Of a DNA stretch of 64,000 nt, positions 45,079 to 55,580 are shown piece by piece; within the stretch, counting starts at the first letter, position 1, and the number at the start of each line of letters is the position of its first letter. The notes under the pieces are model-generated. The model made no database searches. It worked only from the letters and a program-made list of their open reading frames with translations, and was not told where the DNA came from. The DNA is taken from the NCBI GenBank assembly GCA_029215795.1, contig JARDYH010000001.1:231907654-231971653 (forward strand). Reading direction: 5' to 3'. The DNA comes from Anniella stebbinsi (lineage: Eukaryota; Chordata; Lepidosauria; Squamata; Anniellidae). The position numbers and the translations under genes are program-made.

Positions 45079-45670
45079 TTTATTTATTAATTTATTAATT
45101 TATTAATTTTACTGTATTTGTATACGCCCCATAGCAGAAGCTCTATGGGCGGTTTACATAAGATTAAAACATTTAAAAAACAACATGCAAAAATTAAAAC
45201 TGCAAAACATACAATATACAAATACATTTAAAACCGTTCTAATAACTTAAAAAGCTATGAGCCTAAAAAACAAAAACAGACTCAGGCTCGTCAGATATTG
45301 CTAAATGCCTGAGAGAAGAGGAAAGTCTTGACCTGGAGCCGAAATGATAACAATTTGGCACCAGGCGGGCCTTGTCAGGGAACTCATTCCACAATTTGGG
45401 GGCCATGACAGAGAAGGCCCTCTCCCTTGTTGCCAACCTCCGAGCTTCCCTCGCAGTAGGTACTCGGAGGAGGACCTTAGATGTTGAACGTAGTGTACAG
45501 GTTGGTTCATGTCGGGAGAGGCGTTTGGTCAGATATTGTCCCGACCCATGTAAGGCTTTATAGGTTAAAACCAGCACCTTGAATTGGGCTCGGAAACATA
45601 TAGGCAGCCAATGCAGGTGGGCCAGAGTAGGTCTTACAGTATTATTTTCAGCTGGCAGGTACATAGAGGG
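45079..45670 (-). mobile_element. L2/CR1-like LINE, 3' end with coding part, minus strand
   Basis: The (TTTATTAA)n tail lies at 45079-45105, then 'tacgccccatagcagaagct' and 'ctatgggcggtttac'. Upstream on the minus strand is an open C-terminal coding stretch. It is the best preserved L2-like copy in this window. Confidence 0.9.
45263..45664 (-). pseudogene. C-terminal part of an L2/CR1-like LINE ORF2
   Basis: A 133-residue open frame on the minus strand, with motifs typical of the CR1/L2 ORF2 C-terminus: 'LHWLPICFRAQFKVLVLTYKALHG' (about residues 17-40), 'YLTKRLSRH', and 'RAFSVMAPKLWNEFPDKARL'. The complete protein would also have endonuclease and reverse transcriptase domains; both are missing because the copy is 5'-truncated. 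The annotated Met is not a true start. No stop interrupts the stretch, so it is younger than the copy at 2632. Confidence 0.88.
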
Positions 45671-47102
45671 CAGGGCAGGTAATTATTGGGGCCAAAAGGG
45701 CATGAAATGCAAGACGTACAGTTTCCGACATTTCTGTGCAAAGCTAAAAGAGGTACAACAGCCTTCCCCCAGCCTGGTGTCCTCCAGATGTTAGACTACA
45801 ACTCCCACAATCCTCTGGCTGGGGATGATGGGAATTGTAGTGCAGCACATTTGGAGAACGCCAGATATGGGAATGCTGGCATAATTCACAAGGGGAATAA
45901 TTGGTAAAATGATATTGTCTTTCTAGGTTTGCTACTTTAATCTTCTGCTGTGGAATTGCATATGTATTGCACATGGGTTCCAAGAACAAAGAGTTTCTGG
46001 TTTCATAACCACTTAGGAAGTCTAACTGCACACTCCTATGCACGTCTAGTAGACACTGTCTACTCAGAAGCAAGTTGAATGAGTCCAGTGAGACATACTC
46101 CCAGGGGAGTGTGCATAGGATTGCAGCCTAACTCCTACACTCATTTTTCTTTTTCCAGTTTATTTTCTAAATGTCTCTTCCATTCCTTGTTAACATTTTT
46201 CCAGGTTTAATTAAAATACTGAAGTGTATCCAGAAAAATGGATGTCTGGACTGCTTTTCCCTTGACTAACAATTAGTAGTCACTAAATACTGGGGAGATT
46301 TCATGTTCGCCTTCACCCTGCCTGCCCACTGCCTTCCGCATTTTCAGTTGTTGTGGTTGGATGCAGCATTTGCTGTAGTGTTCTTCATTCCCCTGTGTTG
46401 AATCGTTGTGGCTGTCTCAATTAGAATGTGATGTTATCTTACCAACATGAAAGTGTCACAATATTTCTACTCCTCCCCCACCCCGAAATATACATTAGAT
46501 ACTTTGTCTTGTATACAATCCTTCACAGCTTTCTCAGCTGTTCTTCCCTATCAGTAGCAGGGATGTTTTGATTATTTTATACTGGAGAGTTCATCTTATT
46601 TTAGATTGGCCTTCTAAATATTTATTGTTATGTTTTAGACATAGGTTTCCAGTCTTGATATTCATTTGTTGCTTACCAGCAATATGCATAAACAGAGTGT
46701 AGTTTTTTTAACGACTTTTTTGTTTTGTTTTTTAAAGAAGGATTAAAAATGGCTTCTGAGCAGCTAAGACACATCCATGGACTTTACCAGCTTGGTAACA
46801 ATGCAGTGAACAGTACTGCTTGTATCACCCTGTCCCCCGGTATTAATTTTATATGACAAAAAAACTCAAACACTATAAAGGAAATGTCCAAATGTGAATA
46901 ACAAACGTAGACAAATAAAAAGAAAAAAAATGCAATAAAAGTAGAAATTTGTTGACAAAAAAAAGAAAAAAGAAAAAAAAATTGGTTTCTGTTACCGACA
47001 ATCACTTTCTTGGTGGTGGTGTTACGAGTATGGAATTATCTCCCAGTGGAGATGCATAGGACTTCCTTTCTGTCAAATTTTTAGACAACTGGTAAACACC
47101 TT
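45671..47102. other. Mostly unrecognised non-coding sequence
   Basis: No gene. It includes a partial palindromic repeat at 45770-45865 ('actacaactcccacaatcct', 'gatgatgggaattgtagtg') and at 46030-46135 a copy of the 'gtgtgcataggattgcagcc' dispersed repeat. Confidence 0.5.
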
Positions 47103-47105
47103 AAT

Positions 47106-47604
47106 GGCTGCGTTTGGACAACACGATAACCAGCAGTGGGTAATAATCAACTTGACAGTTTTTTATCTAGGGGGTATTCTCCACACAACATGATAATAAT
47201 CAACCGTGGTGCAGATTAGGATCAGTGTTGAGTTGACTATTAGTTCATGCTGAATTGACTCACTCACCCCCCTGCCCTCTCCCTCTCTCAGTCCTCTCAC
47301 TAATATCCCATCAACTATTGCTGTTAAAAATCTATCCTGCCAGCTGGACTAGAGCAGTAGCTGCCGCTTTGAAGCTTTTGCCTTGCGAGCCTGTGACTGA
47401 TGAAATCACCAATGGTGCCTTCCACATGACATGATAACCAACAGTGCTTCATACAGCCAAATCTGTACAGTGTTTATTATTTAAGTCACATAACCCACCA
47501 TTGGTTAAAAACCCTCTACACAACACGATAACCCACGGTGGGTTGAATAACCAATCATAAACTATTTAAACCACCGCTGGTTATTGTGTTGTTTGAACCC
47601 AGTC
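47106..47604. mobile_element. Harbinger-like element, about 499 bp
   Basis: Left end GGCTGCGTTTGGACAACACG and right end inverse GACTGGGTTCAAACAACACA share most positions. The interior carries repeated 'acacgataacc' and 'gataaccaacag' units. The 3-bp flanks (aat; ttt) do not match exactly. It is related to 13386 and 36064 by its termini. Confidence 0.7.
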
Positions 47605-47935
47605 TTTATCTCAGCTAGCTCTTAATCTCTGAACCTCTCTTAATTCTGATTTAAAATTTATTAACCGCTGGACATTTTAATATCACCACTTTCTTGATCC
47701 TTTAATTATTGGTTGCTTTATTGATTCTAAAATACATATTTTTTAAAAAACTGTTTTTCACTATTATTGAAAACTGCTTTGATTATTAATATAATAGGAA
47801 AAGTGGAATATAAATAGTAATCTAACTAGCTCGTTCCATAATTGATAGTACTGATAGGACAACATTACAATAGGTATATAATTTTCCAATAATGGGCTCT
47901 AATATGATTTTGTTTAATCTATTATTACAGTAAGG

Positions 47936-48071
47936 CAGCCTTTTTAATCCTGGTGCCTTCAAGACGTTTTGAACTACAATTTCCAGCATTCCTGACTATT
48001 GGCTATGCTGGTTGGGGCTGATGGGTGCAGAAGTCCAATACATCTGAAGGGCACCAGGTTGTGGAATGCTG
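47936..48071. mobile_element. Short palindromic element ('aactcccatca' family), 136 bp
   Basis: The left half 'cagcctttttaatcctggtg' and the right half 'caccaggttgtggaatgctg' are inverted copies. Flanks cagtaagg and caatgagg agree at 6 of 8, fitting an old hAT-size duplication. Confidence 0.7.
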
Positions 48072-48079
48072 CAATGAGG

Positions 48080-48719
48080 AATGAAAATATTCCAGTTAAA
48101 CGGTACAGAAAATGGCACATATGCCACTTCAAACTCCCCCCCTTTTTTTTTACTATATAGGATAGTTTTTGGACATAATCATTATTCTCTATACTTTTTG
48201 GAAACATTCTCACAAGGAGGGAGATTTCATAGATTCCAAGGATCCCTCCCAAGCTCTAGAATCTTTCAAAATGTGGCACTGTTCCACTCTTTCAGCAGAT
48301 AATAATAATAATAATAATAATAACAACCACCCCACAGATTACTTACTACTTAAAGGATTTTTGCCCCAAATCTTTACAAGATAACAACCATGGCGTGCCT
48401 TGATATTGCACCACACAACATTATGGTATTAAGGTGATTGGTAGTGCCGTAAAAGCCTCTTTTCAAGAAAAATGGAGGAGGAAGAATGTTGATTTGGGGA
48501 AAACCAGGGCCTGTACAAGATCCAGCTGGCCTGGCAGCTGAATCTAACTTCAATACTGGGGATGAGGCAGTGTCCTTGACTCAGCAGAGGGCAGGAGGCT
48601 AGTTTAGAGGGCGTGGAAGGGTGGGGCATTCCCTCTAGTGTCTGAGGCAGCTGTCTTACTCTGCCTAATGGTAGGTCCAGCCTTAGCAGAAAACCCACAC
48701 TAACGTTTGGCTTTTACCT
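48080..48719. other. Unrecognised non-coding sequence with (AAT)n
   Basis: No gene. An AAT microsatellite is at 48299-48323. Confidence 0.45.
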
Positions 48720-49117
48720 GATTTACCTATTCATTTCAGCGCCAGGTTAAGACTTGGCTTTGTAACAAAGCCTTTGATGGCTAAAACCACCAGCCTGCAC
48801 ACTGTCTTGGGCTGGATCTACACCAAGCAGGATATAACACTTTAAAATGGTTTCTAACTGTTTATAATGGTGATAAACTGGTTTTAAACCATTATAAACC
48901 ATTATAAAGCAGTAGTGTAGATCGCTTCTTGTTTTAATTAGATTTTACTGTTTGAAAATTTCATATTGGTGTTAACATATTAATGGGTTAATTTGTTTCA
49001 GAATTGTATATTTTCTGTTTTATATGTATGATTTTATTTGTACGCCACCCTGAGTTCCTTGTGATATAGAGCAGGATATAAATGTTTTAATAAATAAATA
49101 AATAAATAAATAAAAAT
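48720..49117 (+). mobile_element. LINE 3' end interrupted by a MITE, plus strand
   Basis: The first part (48720-48809) includes 'gttaagacttggctttgtaa', similar to the KTWLF-type C-terminus of L2/CR1 ORF2. After the MITE it resumes with 'gcttcttgttttaatta', and ends 'gtacgccaccctgagttcc' with an AAAT tail (49095-49113). The tail differs from the gggcggttta family, so it is another LINE subfamily. Confidence 0.65.
48810..48928. mobile_element. PIF/Harbinger-like MITE, 119 bp, TSD TTG
   Basis: Left end GGCTGGATCTACACCAAGC; right end inverse GAAGCGATCTACACTACTG. Flanks ttg (48807-48809; 48929-48931). The interior is made of inverted 'ttataatggt' and 'accattataa' units. It shares 'caccaagcaggatata' with the MITE at 43254. 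Confidence 0.8.
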
Positions 49118-49709
49118 TATTAAGCCTAATAGCTGTGGCCTTCAAGAGGGTTTAGGCCTCACTACCTCTTGCAAACTTTGCTTCACCTGCCAGGAAATTC
49201 CACTGTTATTTTTCTGCCTACAGCTCCTGAAACATGGCATTCTACCACCATGTGACCATTCTTCAGCTGAATGACAAACGTATGTCAGATTTGGATGTAT
49301 TTCTGTTGTAGCCTTTGATATTTGTCTCGACTGAGTTAGAGAACTTCTCGGTTTGTGTACCATTTCATTTGCATAACAAGGTTATGAATGACAGAGCAGA
49401 TAATGCCAGACGTATTGGCTCCAACCTCTGCAATTTAAGGAGGAAGTGTTTTGCAATGGTTAAAAAAAGGAAAGAAGAATGTGAGCATATGTGCAAGTGT
49501 TTCTGCAAGAAGGATATCAGCACCAGGATCACTCTCCTTGCCATATGCAGAACTTGCTGAAATAAGAGTTCATTTTAAGAGTCACTTTGCTTTAGGCACT
49601 GAAGCTATAATAGAGGAAGAGTTTGTACACAGTTGCACAGTAAGTCACCTTCCAGAGGTGGCTGAGTTTTGGTTTAAGTTTCAATTAGGAAGTTTCATTC
49701 TATTCATGT
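49118..49709. other. Unrecognised non-coding sequence
   Basis: An open frame at 49315-49560 is Arg/Lys/Cys-rich but has no homology I recognise. Confidence 0.4.
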
Positions 49710-49717
49710 TTTTAAAG

Positions 49718-50183
49718 TAGGGATGTATGGATTCGCTTGAAAACATTCCATCTGTGTTTTACAGATTGTGAGGCATCTTTCATTCCATCGTCCATTCATT
49801 GATGGAATTGGAATTTCTCGTACCAGAATTTCATTCTGCTTATGCTAATTTGCACGTGTGCTAGTGCACAGATGTGCACCTGTGGTGATGCACATTGGTT
49901 AATGTGAATTTGTGCAAATCTCCCCAAAAGTGAAAAAGAGTGAAAATGTGTAAATCCCCCTACCCACATTTTCATGCTTTTGTCTAGGCGGGTGGGTTCC
50001 CCCCTCTTGTAGCTTCGTACAATAAATTCATGTAGAATTCTGTAAAGTAAAGTAAAAAAAAAAGTCTACAAGTCCATGGTAACCACGTAGCTCGGAAAAC
50101 CCAGTCTGCTGCAGAATCTGTGTGTTAGACTCATAGAAATCTAAACTGATTTGAATCCATTGAGGGTTTATCCAACATTCCTA
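49718..50183. mobile_element. Non-autonomous hAT-like element, 466 bp
   Basis: Starts TAGGGATGTATGGATTCG and ends AACATTCCTA. Flanks ttttaaag (49710-49717) and tttcacag (50184-50191) agree at 6 of 8. The termini place it with 4307 and 19543. Confidence 0.65.
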
Positions 50184-50191
50184 TTTCACAG

Positions 50192-50920
50192 ATATGTTCA
50201 AGGATTAGTTTCTGGGAACCAGACTCTCAAAGATTCATGACACCGTCACAAGACAGAATACTCGTAATCATACTCACAGAATTTGGAAGCATCCCCTGAA
50301 ACTGATTGGCAATAGATTTGGGTCAGACAAAGGAACTGATTCTTCACATAACTAATATATGGAATTGGCTGACACAAGATGTGGCAACGAATACTACTTA
50401 AAATGTTTTTGTAAAGGGATTAGACAAATGCATGGGAATTTGTCTGTTCACAGCTATTAGCCAGGTTGGTGATACGGACCCTCCTTGTTCAGACACAGAA
50501 TTATTTCCAAATCGTATATTGTAAAAGTTGTATAAACATAATGGTGATACATGCTGACTAGTGTTTATGTTATTTGGTCTTCCAAAACAACTTCCAAAAC
50601 AAACTTGTGCTTGTGAGATTATATTTAATCTATTATTTACTTTGTTGAAGCTTCTGGATCTCAAAGAACGAAGTAGATGGTATGTACATGTATTATTCCA
50701 TCCACCTAGGGAGTAGCAACATCATTGGACACTCGCTTTCTGGAATGCAGTAAAAATGTGTATCTGAAAAATCGTCTAAGAGTGGGATTCATGTATGAAA
50801 CAATAACAGCGATTTGGATTCAGACTTAGTTATACTTGGGTAGACCCATGTAGTTAGTACTAATGTAAATTCCATTAATTTCAGTGGGTTTATTCTAAGT
50901 ATGACAAAGCCAGAATCCTA
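50192..50920. other. Unrecognised non-coding sequence
   Basis: No gene. A fragment of the 'tttattctaagtatgacaaag' dispersed repeat lies near 50880. Confidence 0.4.
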
Positions 50921-51535
50921 TCATATATAACTAGACAATGTATATTCCTTTAGAATTTCTCATTAGAATTAGAATTAGTACAGGCTCATGATGGAGCACT
51001 TGGTGGGCGAGAAGTGCAGGCCGAGGCAGTCCCAGCAGGATTTAGCCAGAGCTGGGCATGTCCACTGAGAGCCGCTTACCTCCCCTTCTCTGCAATGCTA
51101 TTCTTCAATGCTGTATCGAGGATCAGCAACAAGAGGAGGGAAATGCCTCTCAGAGGACGTGGAAACTGCTGGCTGCCAAAGGTGTGCTGGGAGGTGTACT
51201 ACTAGCATGCAAAGTGGCTGATTTTAAATAAAGTATGGGTTAGCAAACTATGTGTAAGTCGGGTCACTATCTCTCAATCCTAACTCAGCTCCTGCTTGCC
51301 TGACCTCTCACTACCTGTCTTTGTTCTCCTTCTATCTGATTTTCTCCAACTGCCACTAACCCTGCCCATCATTCCATTCTAGCTGTGGCTTATGCCTACA
51401 ACTCCCAGCATGCCTTGGGTAATTTAATTTGTTTAAAAGTTAACTCACCAGCCTAGCACCAGCCTACTACTTTAAGATGATTACTTTGCAGACATATATC
51501 TTAGGGGCCTGAGCAACGCCAGGTATATCAGCTAG
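50921..51535 (+). mobile_element. Helitron-like element, 615 bp
   Basis: The 5' end is TCATATATAACTAGACAATG preceded by A. The 3' end is 'aggtatatcagCTAG' followed by T, giving TC...CTAG ends between A and T. A short stem (CCTG 51508-51511, CAGG 51520-51523, with 'agcaacgc' between) lies 8 bp before the end, where Helitrons carry their terminator hairpin. It has no inverted ends or target duplication, as expected. It encodes no Rep/helicase and so is non-autonomous. The middle contains a GC-richer segment (51000-51200) of unknown origin. Confidence 0.82.
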
Positions 51536-51604
51536 TCATATATAATTAGACAATGTATATTCCTTTATAATTTCTCATTAGAATCTTCCATATATATATA
51601 TATA
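51536..51604 (+). mobile_element. 5' end of a second Helitron copy, joined head to tail
   Basis: Directly after the CTAG of the first copy the sequence restarts with TCATATATAATTAGACAATG and matches the first ~50 bp of the first copy with two differences, up to 'tttctcattagaat'. It then diverges into a TA repeat (51590-51604), so the second copy is truncated. Confidence 0.85.
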
Positions 51605-53320
51605 GCAGCTTGCACTATTGGAGGATGTAGCAAAACTGCCCACCATGCAATTTCTCTTTGTCTTCTCTGAGAGATACTACATTGATAGAGCAAAAAGAGG
51701 ATGTCCACATGAGCAAAACAGAACACGTATTATGCAGAGTTATATACTGTGTGAAGTTTGAGTTCCAAGATTGTTGTAGCTATTTGTATCAGATGCCATT
51801 TTCTCCATAGTGAATGGCAATCCACAAAAAAGAGATTCAACCATTCAATAAACTCAAATCCTAAACATAATAGGTTCCATTCAACGTTGCATGAATGGAC
51901 TTCTGCTTGCACAATGGAACTTCCCCTTGGTCTTCTCCTTTCCTCTGCAACTGCCTGTGCCCACTCCAAATGTTCTTCAGAGAGTCCCTCATCCCTCTGA
52001 ATCAGAATGGGGTGGGGATGGGGTGGAGTGGAGTGGTGAGGCAGCACAGGGTACTTGTTCCACCAGGTGTGTCTGTTCCATTGGCAGATGCAGTTGGATA
52101 TAGCCTTTTCACTTGAAAGTAACCCTCTTCAATTTAATGGAACATGTAAGCAATTATGCTTAGGATCACAGGCTAAGTGGCAATGGCAAGTCAGGACTGA
52201 TTATTCATCTGAGGATTAATCTTGACAATCAGAATAAAGTACTTTTGGATTCTTTCAAAATTTTCTCATCCTTTGCCAGTCAAAGAATGAACCCTTGACA
52301 AACTCCTTTACTGACACTGTCATTCATATGGGAGTTTTCTTGGCCATCATCTCCTTCAAAGTGACTGAACGCCCTGCAGCATCTAAACCAGAACAAACAG
52401 CTTTGCTAGGCAAGCTAAAAATATATTGACACGTTCAACCATCCTACTTTAAACCCTTGAGCGCTTACACATTGATGCATCCTGCAACTGTGAATTTTGC
52501 TGCAGTGCACTAGGTCATATGTTTGTATGTCCCAATACTGGGCAAGCTGCTGTGGCCTCATGACCATGAAAATGAAGTCCTAAGCTCAATGGGTCAAAAA
52601 CTTTAATGATGGTTGATGCTCAACTGATTATGGTGTTTAGCCTGCAGAGCCTGCTCCTTTCCATGGGTCAATAGGATAAACAATGTGAGATGTATACACA
52701 GCATGCAGCAATATTTTGACATGCTATATAAATAGGACATTAAATCTGGATACCTCTCCAGTCCCAACAGCAAATTCGATTCAGTAATAGCTCATCAGAA
52801 ACCAGTTAAAATGGGAAGTTTCTTGGGAGAAAACTGCTCTTACAGTGAAATGTCTCCTTAGAAGTAGGTCTCATTGAGTTCAATAGACCCTACTCCCAGG
52901 TAAGTGGGTATAGGTTTGCAGCCTTAGTGTTATAACTTTTTATTTTAGATTCAAATCTCGAGCACATGTTTTCCTAGGAATTTGCATTTCACCTACCATG
53001 TATCTCAGGGGGAAACTCCCTTTATTGAAAGGGATTTTTCATCTTCTTGAATTACAACTATTTGTAAAAAAAAAAAACCCAGGCAATTGCCACTGATCTG
53101 ATTTTTTTTATACAGCCTGCTAAGTTTCCTCCCCAAAAGGGCCTCAAAACAGAAAAAAAGTGATAATAAAGTATGGAAGAAAAATGAATTCAATAAAATC
53201 ACTGAAGTTAAAGAATAATAAATAGAATCTTAAACAGCAATGATACAAGAGCAAAATCAGATTTGGAATCAGTCAACCAGGAGGGATGCTTTAACTAATA
53301 TTGAAAGTGCATTGAAAAAG
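51605..53320. other. Unrecognised non-coding sequence
   Basis: About 1.7 kb without a gene. At 52855-52930 there is a copy of the 'gtaggtctcattgagttcaa' dispersed repeat. Confidence 0.4.
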
Positions 53321-53492
53321 TAGAGTGTCCATATGGAAAGGAGAACAGGGCTCCTATATCTTGAACAGTTGTATAGAAAAGGGAATTTCAACAAGTGTCA
53401 TTTGTATGCCTGCAGCACCTGGTGAAATTCCCTCTTCATCACAACAGTTAAAGCAGCAGGAGCCCTGCCCTCTCTTGTATCTGGTCAAGATA
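53321..53492. mobile_element. Half copy of the palindromic hAT-like MITE
   Basis: It begins TAGAGTGTCCATATGGAAAG and follows the left arm to the central 'cttgtatctggtcaaga', then is lost. Like 36802 it is broken at about the symmetry centre. Confidence 0.88.
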
Positions 53493-53717
53493 CAAAAGGT
53501 ATTTTCTGAATACGATTTGATTTTGATCCCTTGAAACTTTCCTGCTATTTCTTATTCCTTTGCTAATGATATGTGTAGGTGTGTCTTGCACAGCTCAGTG
53601 TTCAAAATGGCATTCTAAGCAGATGGCAACACAAAACAGAGAATGCCTATTCTTGGAGTCTAGATATCAAATGATGTATAAAAATGGATGTCTGCTATGC
53701 ATCACATGTAGAAATTG

Positions 53718-53761
<44 letters not shown>
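53718..53761. repeat. (CAT)n microsatellite
   Basis: About 15 CAT units; the source of poly-His and poly-Asp in open frames on the two strands. Confidence 0.97.
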
Positions 53762-54665
53762 TCCCAAAGCTAATGAGTAAATACTTACATTTGGAGAAAC
53801 AGTGCTGTACTCAACAGTCTGGACAAGTGATGGGTGAGTCTGTCTGTCTATTTCCTGCCCATGCCACAGTTTTTTTCTATATTCATCTATTCTATCCTGT
53901 TGCCTCACTAATCTGCATTAAACAAATCTGCATAAACATGCACATTGAAACAGGTATCTTTCAAAAATGTGCATTTGTAAATGTCTTTTGATAGCTTTTT
54001 TTCAAGTGTCTAATTGTGTCAGAATATTTGGAAAGTGCAAAAGCTGGTGAATAATCTCATGTTCATCCAGGAGGTGCAGATCAGGGCCCATTCTACATGG
54101 AAGTGTCTTCTGACACGGATGCAGTTCAGAAATGCATTTTCCTGAATTCACATTTACTCCTCCCATGGCACACGTAGCCAATTGATGCAGTGAGACAAAG
54201 CTATAAATCCCACTTTCCTGAGGCAAACAGAATCCTGAACTAAATTAATTTGGCTACATGGAGGTGGAGTCTTGTGACACCAAAAAACCTTTCTTCTCTT
54301 CCCCCCCCTCCTTTAAGCTTATGTGTAGGTGTGGTGCAGCAGATGAGTAGAGATGGAAAAAAGTTATCCCAAAAGCAATTCTTTCTTTCGTTCAGTGGAC
54401 AAAGCTGCTGCTGTTTTGCTGAGGCTACCCACGCTGAGCAGAGCTGTGAGATTTATGTGTTATTCACAGATTCACACCTTCATAAGTGTGCATTAGGAAA
54501 TACTGATTTAAAAAAAAACCCTGATCTTGGTCAGTGGAGAGTGGATTCAATGAGGAAGAAGTGAACTTCTCTCCCTTCGCTGGAGCCGCTTTCTGTTCCC
54601 CTATTCTTCCTCAAGGTGCCACTCCTGCAGCCAGCAGTGAAGCCACTCCTGTTCTGGTATTGCAA
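53762..54665. other. Unrecognised non-coding sequence
   Basis: No supported gene. Confidence 0.4.
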
Positions 54666-54843
54666 GTTATTTATTTATTTGTTTTATTTATTACATTTGT
54701 ATACCGCCCCATAGCCGAAGCTCTCTGGGCGGTTTACATAGGATTAAAAACAACTAAAAACAATATACAAAAATTAAAACAGCAAAAACATACAACATAC
54801 ACACAATCTGTACATTTAAAAACCACATTTAAAAACCATTTAA
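54666..54843 (-). mobile_element. L2/CR1-like LINE 3' tail, minus strand
   Basis: TTATTTATTT tail followed by 'gtataccgccccatagccga' and 'gctctctgggcggtttac', the clearest copy of the tail box. It ends next to the hAT-like MITE at 54852. Confidence 0.92.
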
Positions 54844-54851
54844 AAGTTTAG

Positions 54852-55184
54852 TAGGCTGACCATATGGAAAGGAGGACAGGGCTCCTGTATCTTTAACAGT
54901 TATACAGAAAAGGGAATTGCAGCAGGTGTCATTTGTATGCATGCAGCACCTGGGGAAATTCCCTTTTCATCACAACAGTTAAAGCGGCAGGAGCCCTGCT
55001 TTCTTTGGAAGAATGGCCAGTTACAAAAGAGGGCAGGGCTCCTGCAGCTTTAACTGTTGTGGTGGAGATAGAATTTCACCAGGTGCAGCATGCATGCATG
55101 CAAATGACACCGGCTGAAATTCCCCTTTCTACACAGCTGTTAAAGATACAGGAGCCCTGTCCTCCTTTTCATGTGGTCCCCCTA
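54852..55184. mobile_element. Palindromic hAT-like MITE, 333 bp, perfect TSD
   Basis: Left end TAGGCTGACCATATGG and right end inverse TAGGGGGACCACATG. Flanks aagtttag at 54844-54851 and 55185-55192 are identical. The arms are inverted along their whole length and meet near 55015. The exact 8-bp duplication is the best proof in the window that this palindromic family transposes like hAT. Confidence 0.95.
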
Positions 55185-55192
55185 AAGTTTAG

Positions 55193-55452
55193 GACACAAA
55201 GAGTCCCAAAACTCAGGGAGGATGCCATAGGGAGAGAATCCATCACAAAATGATTTTGCAAAGATATGGTTTTTATGGCAAGAAACCTGGGATTGATAGT
55301 TATTGGGGGTAACGACATGTGTCACGCCTGTGTGTGAGGCACAGCAGCAGTGCAATAAATTCCCTATGTCGATTGGCTCCAGGTTGGGCAGTTTGCATTG
55401 GAATTAATAAAGAGACAATTCCCCAAGCATGCATAGTCAAAGTAGGTTAGGC
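55193..55452. other. Unrecognised non-coding sequence
   Basis: No supported feature. Confidence 0.4.
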
Positions 55453-55580
55453 CAGCCTTCTCCAACCTGGGTGCCCTCCAAGGTGTCTTGGACTATGATT
55501 CCCATTACCCCCAGCCTGCCTGGGGATGATAGGAGTCATAATCCAACACACGTAGAGGACACTTGGATTGGGGAAAGCTG
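55453..55580. mobile_element. Short palindromic element ('aactcccatca' family), 128 bp
   Basis: 'cagccttctccaacctgggt' at the left and 'cacttggattggggaaagct' at the right are inverted. The centre is 'attacccccagcctgcctgg'. Flanks agree only weakly. Confidence 0.75.

Noticed and set aside
49315..49720. Possible small basic protein (frames at 49315-49560 and 49451-49720)
   Set aside because: No recognised motif and no splice or promoter evidence; the 3' end runs into the hAT-like element at 49718.
53560..53991. 143-codon frame with a poly-His stretch
   Set aside because: The His run is the (CAT)n microsatellite; the rest shows no recognisable protein features.
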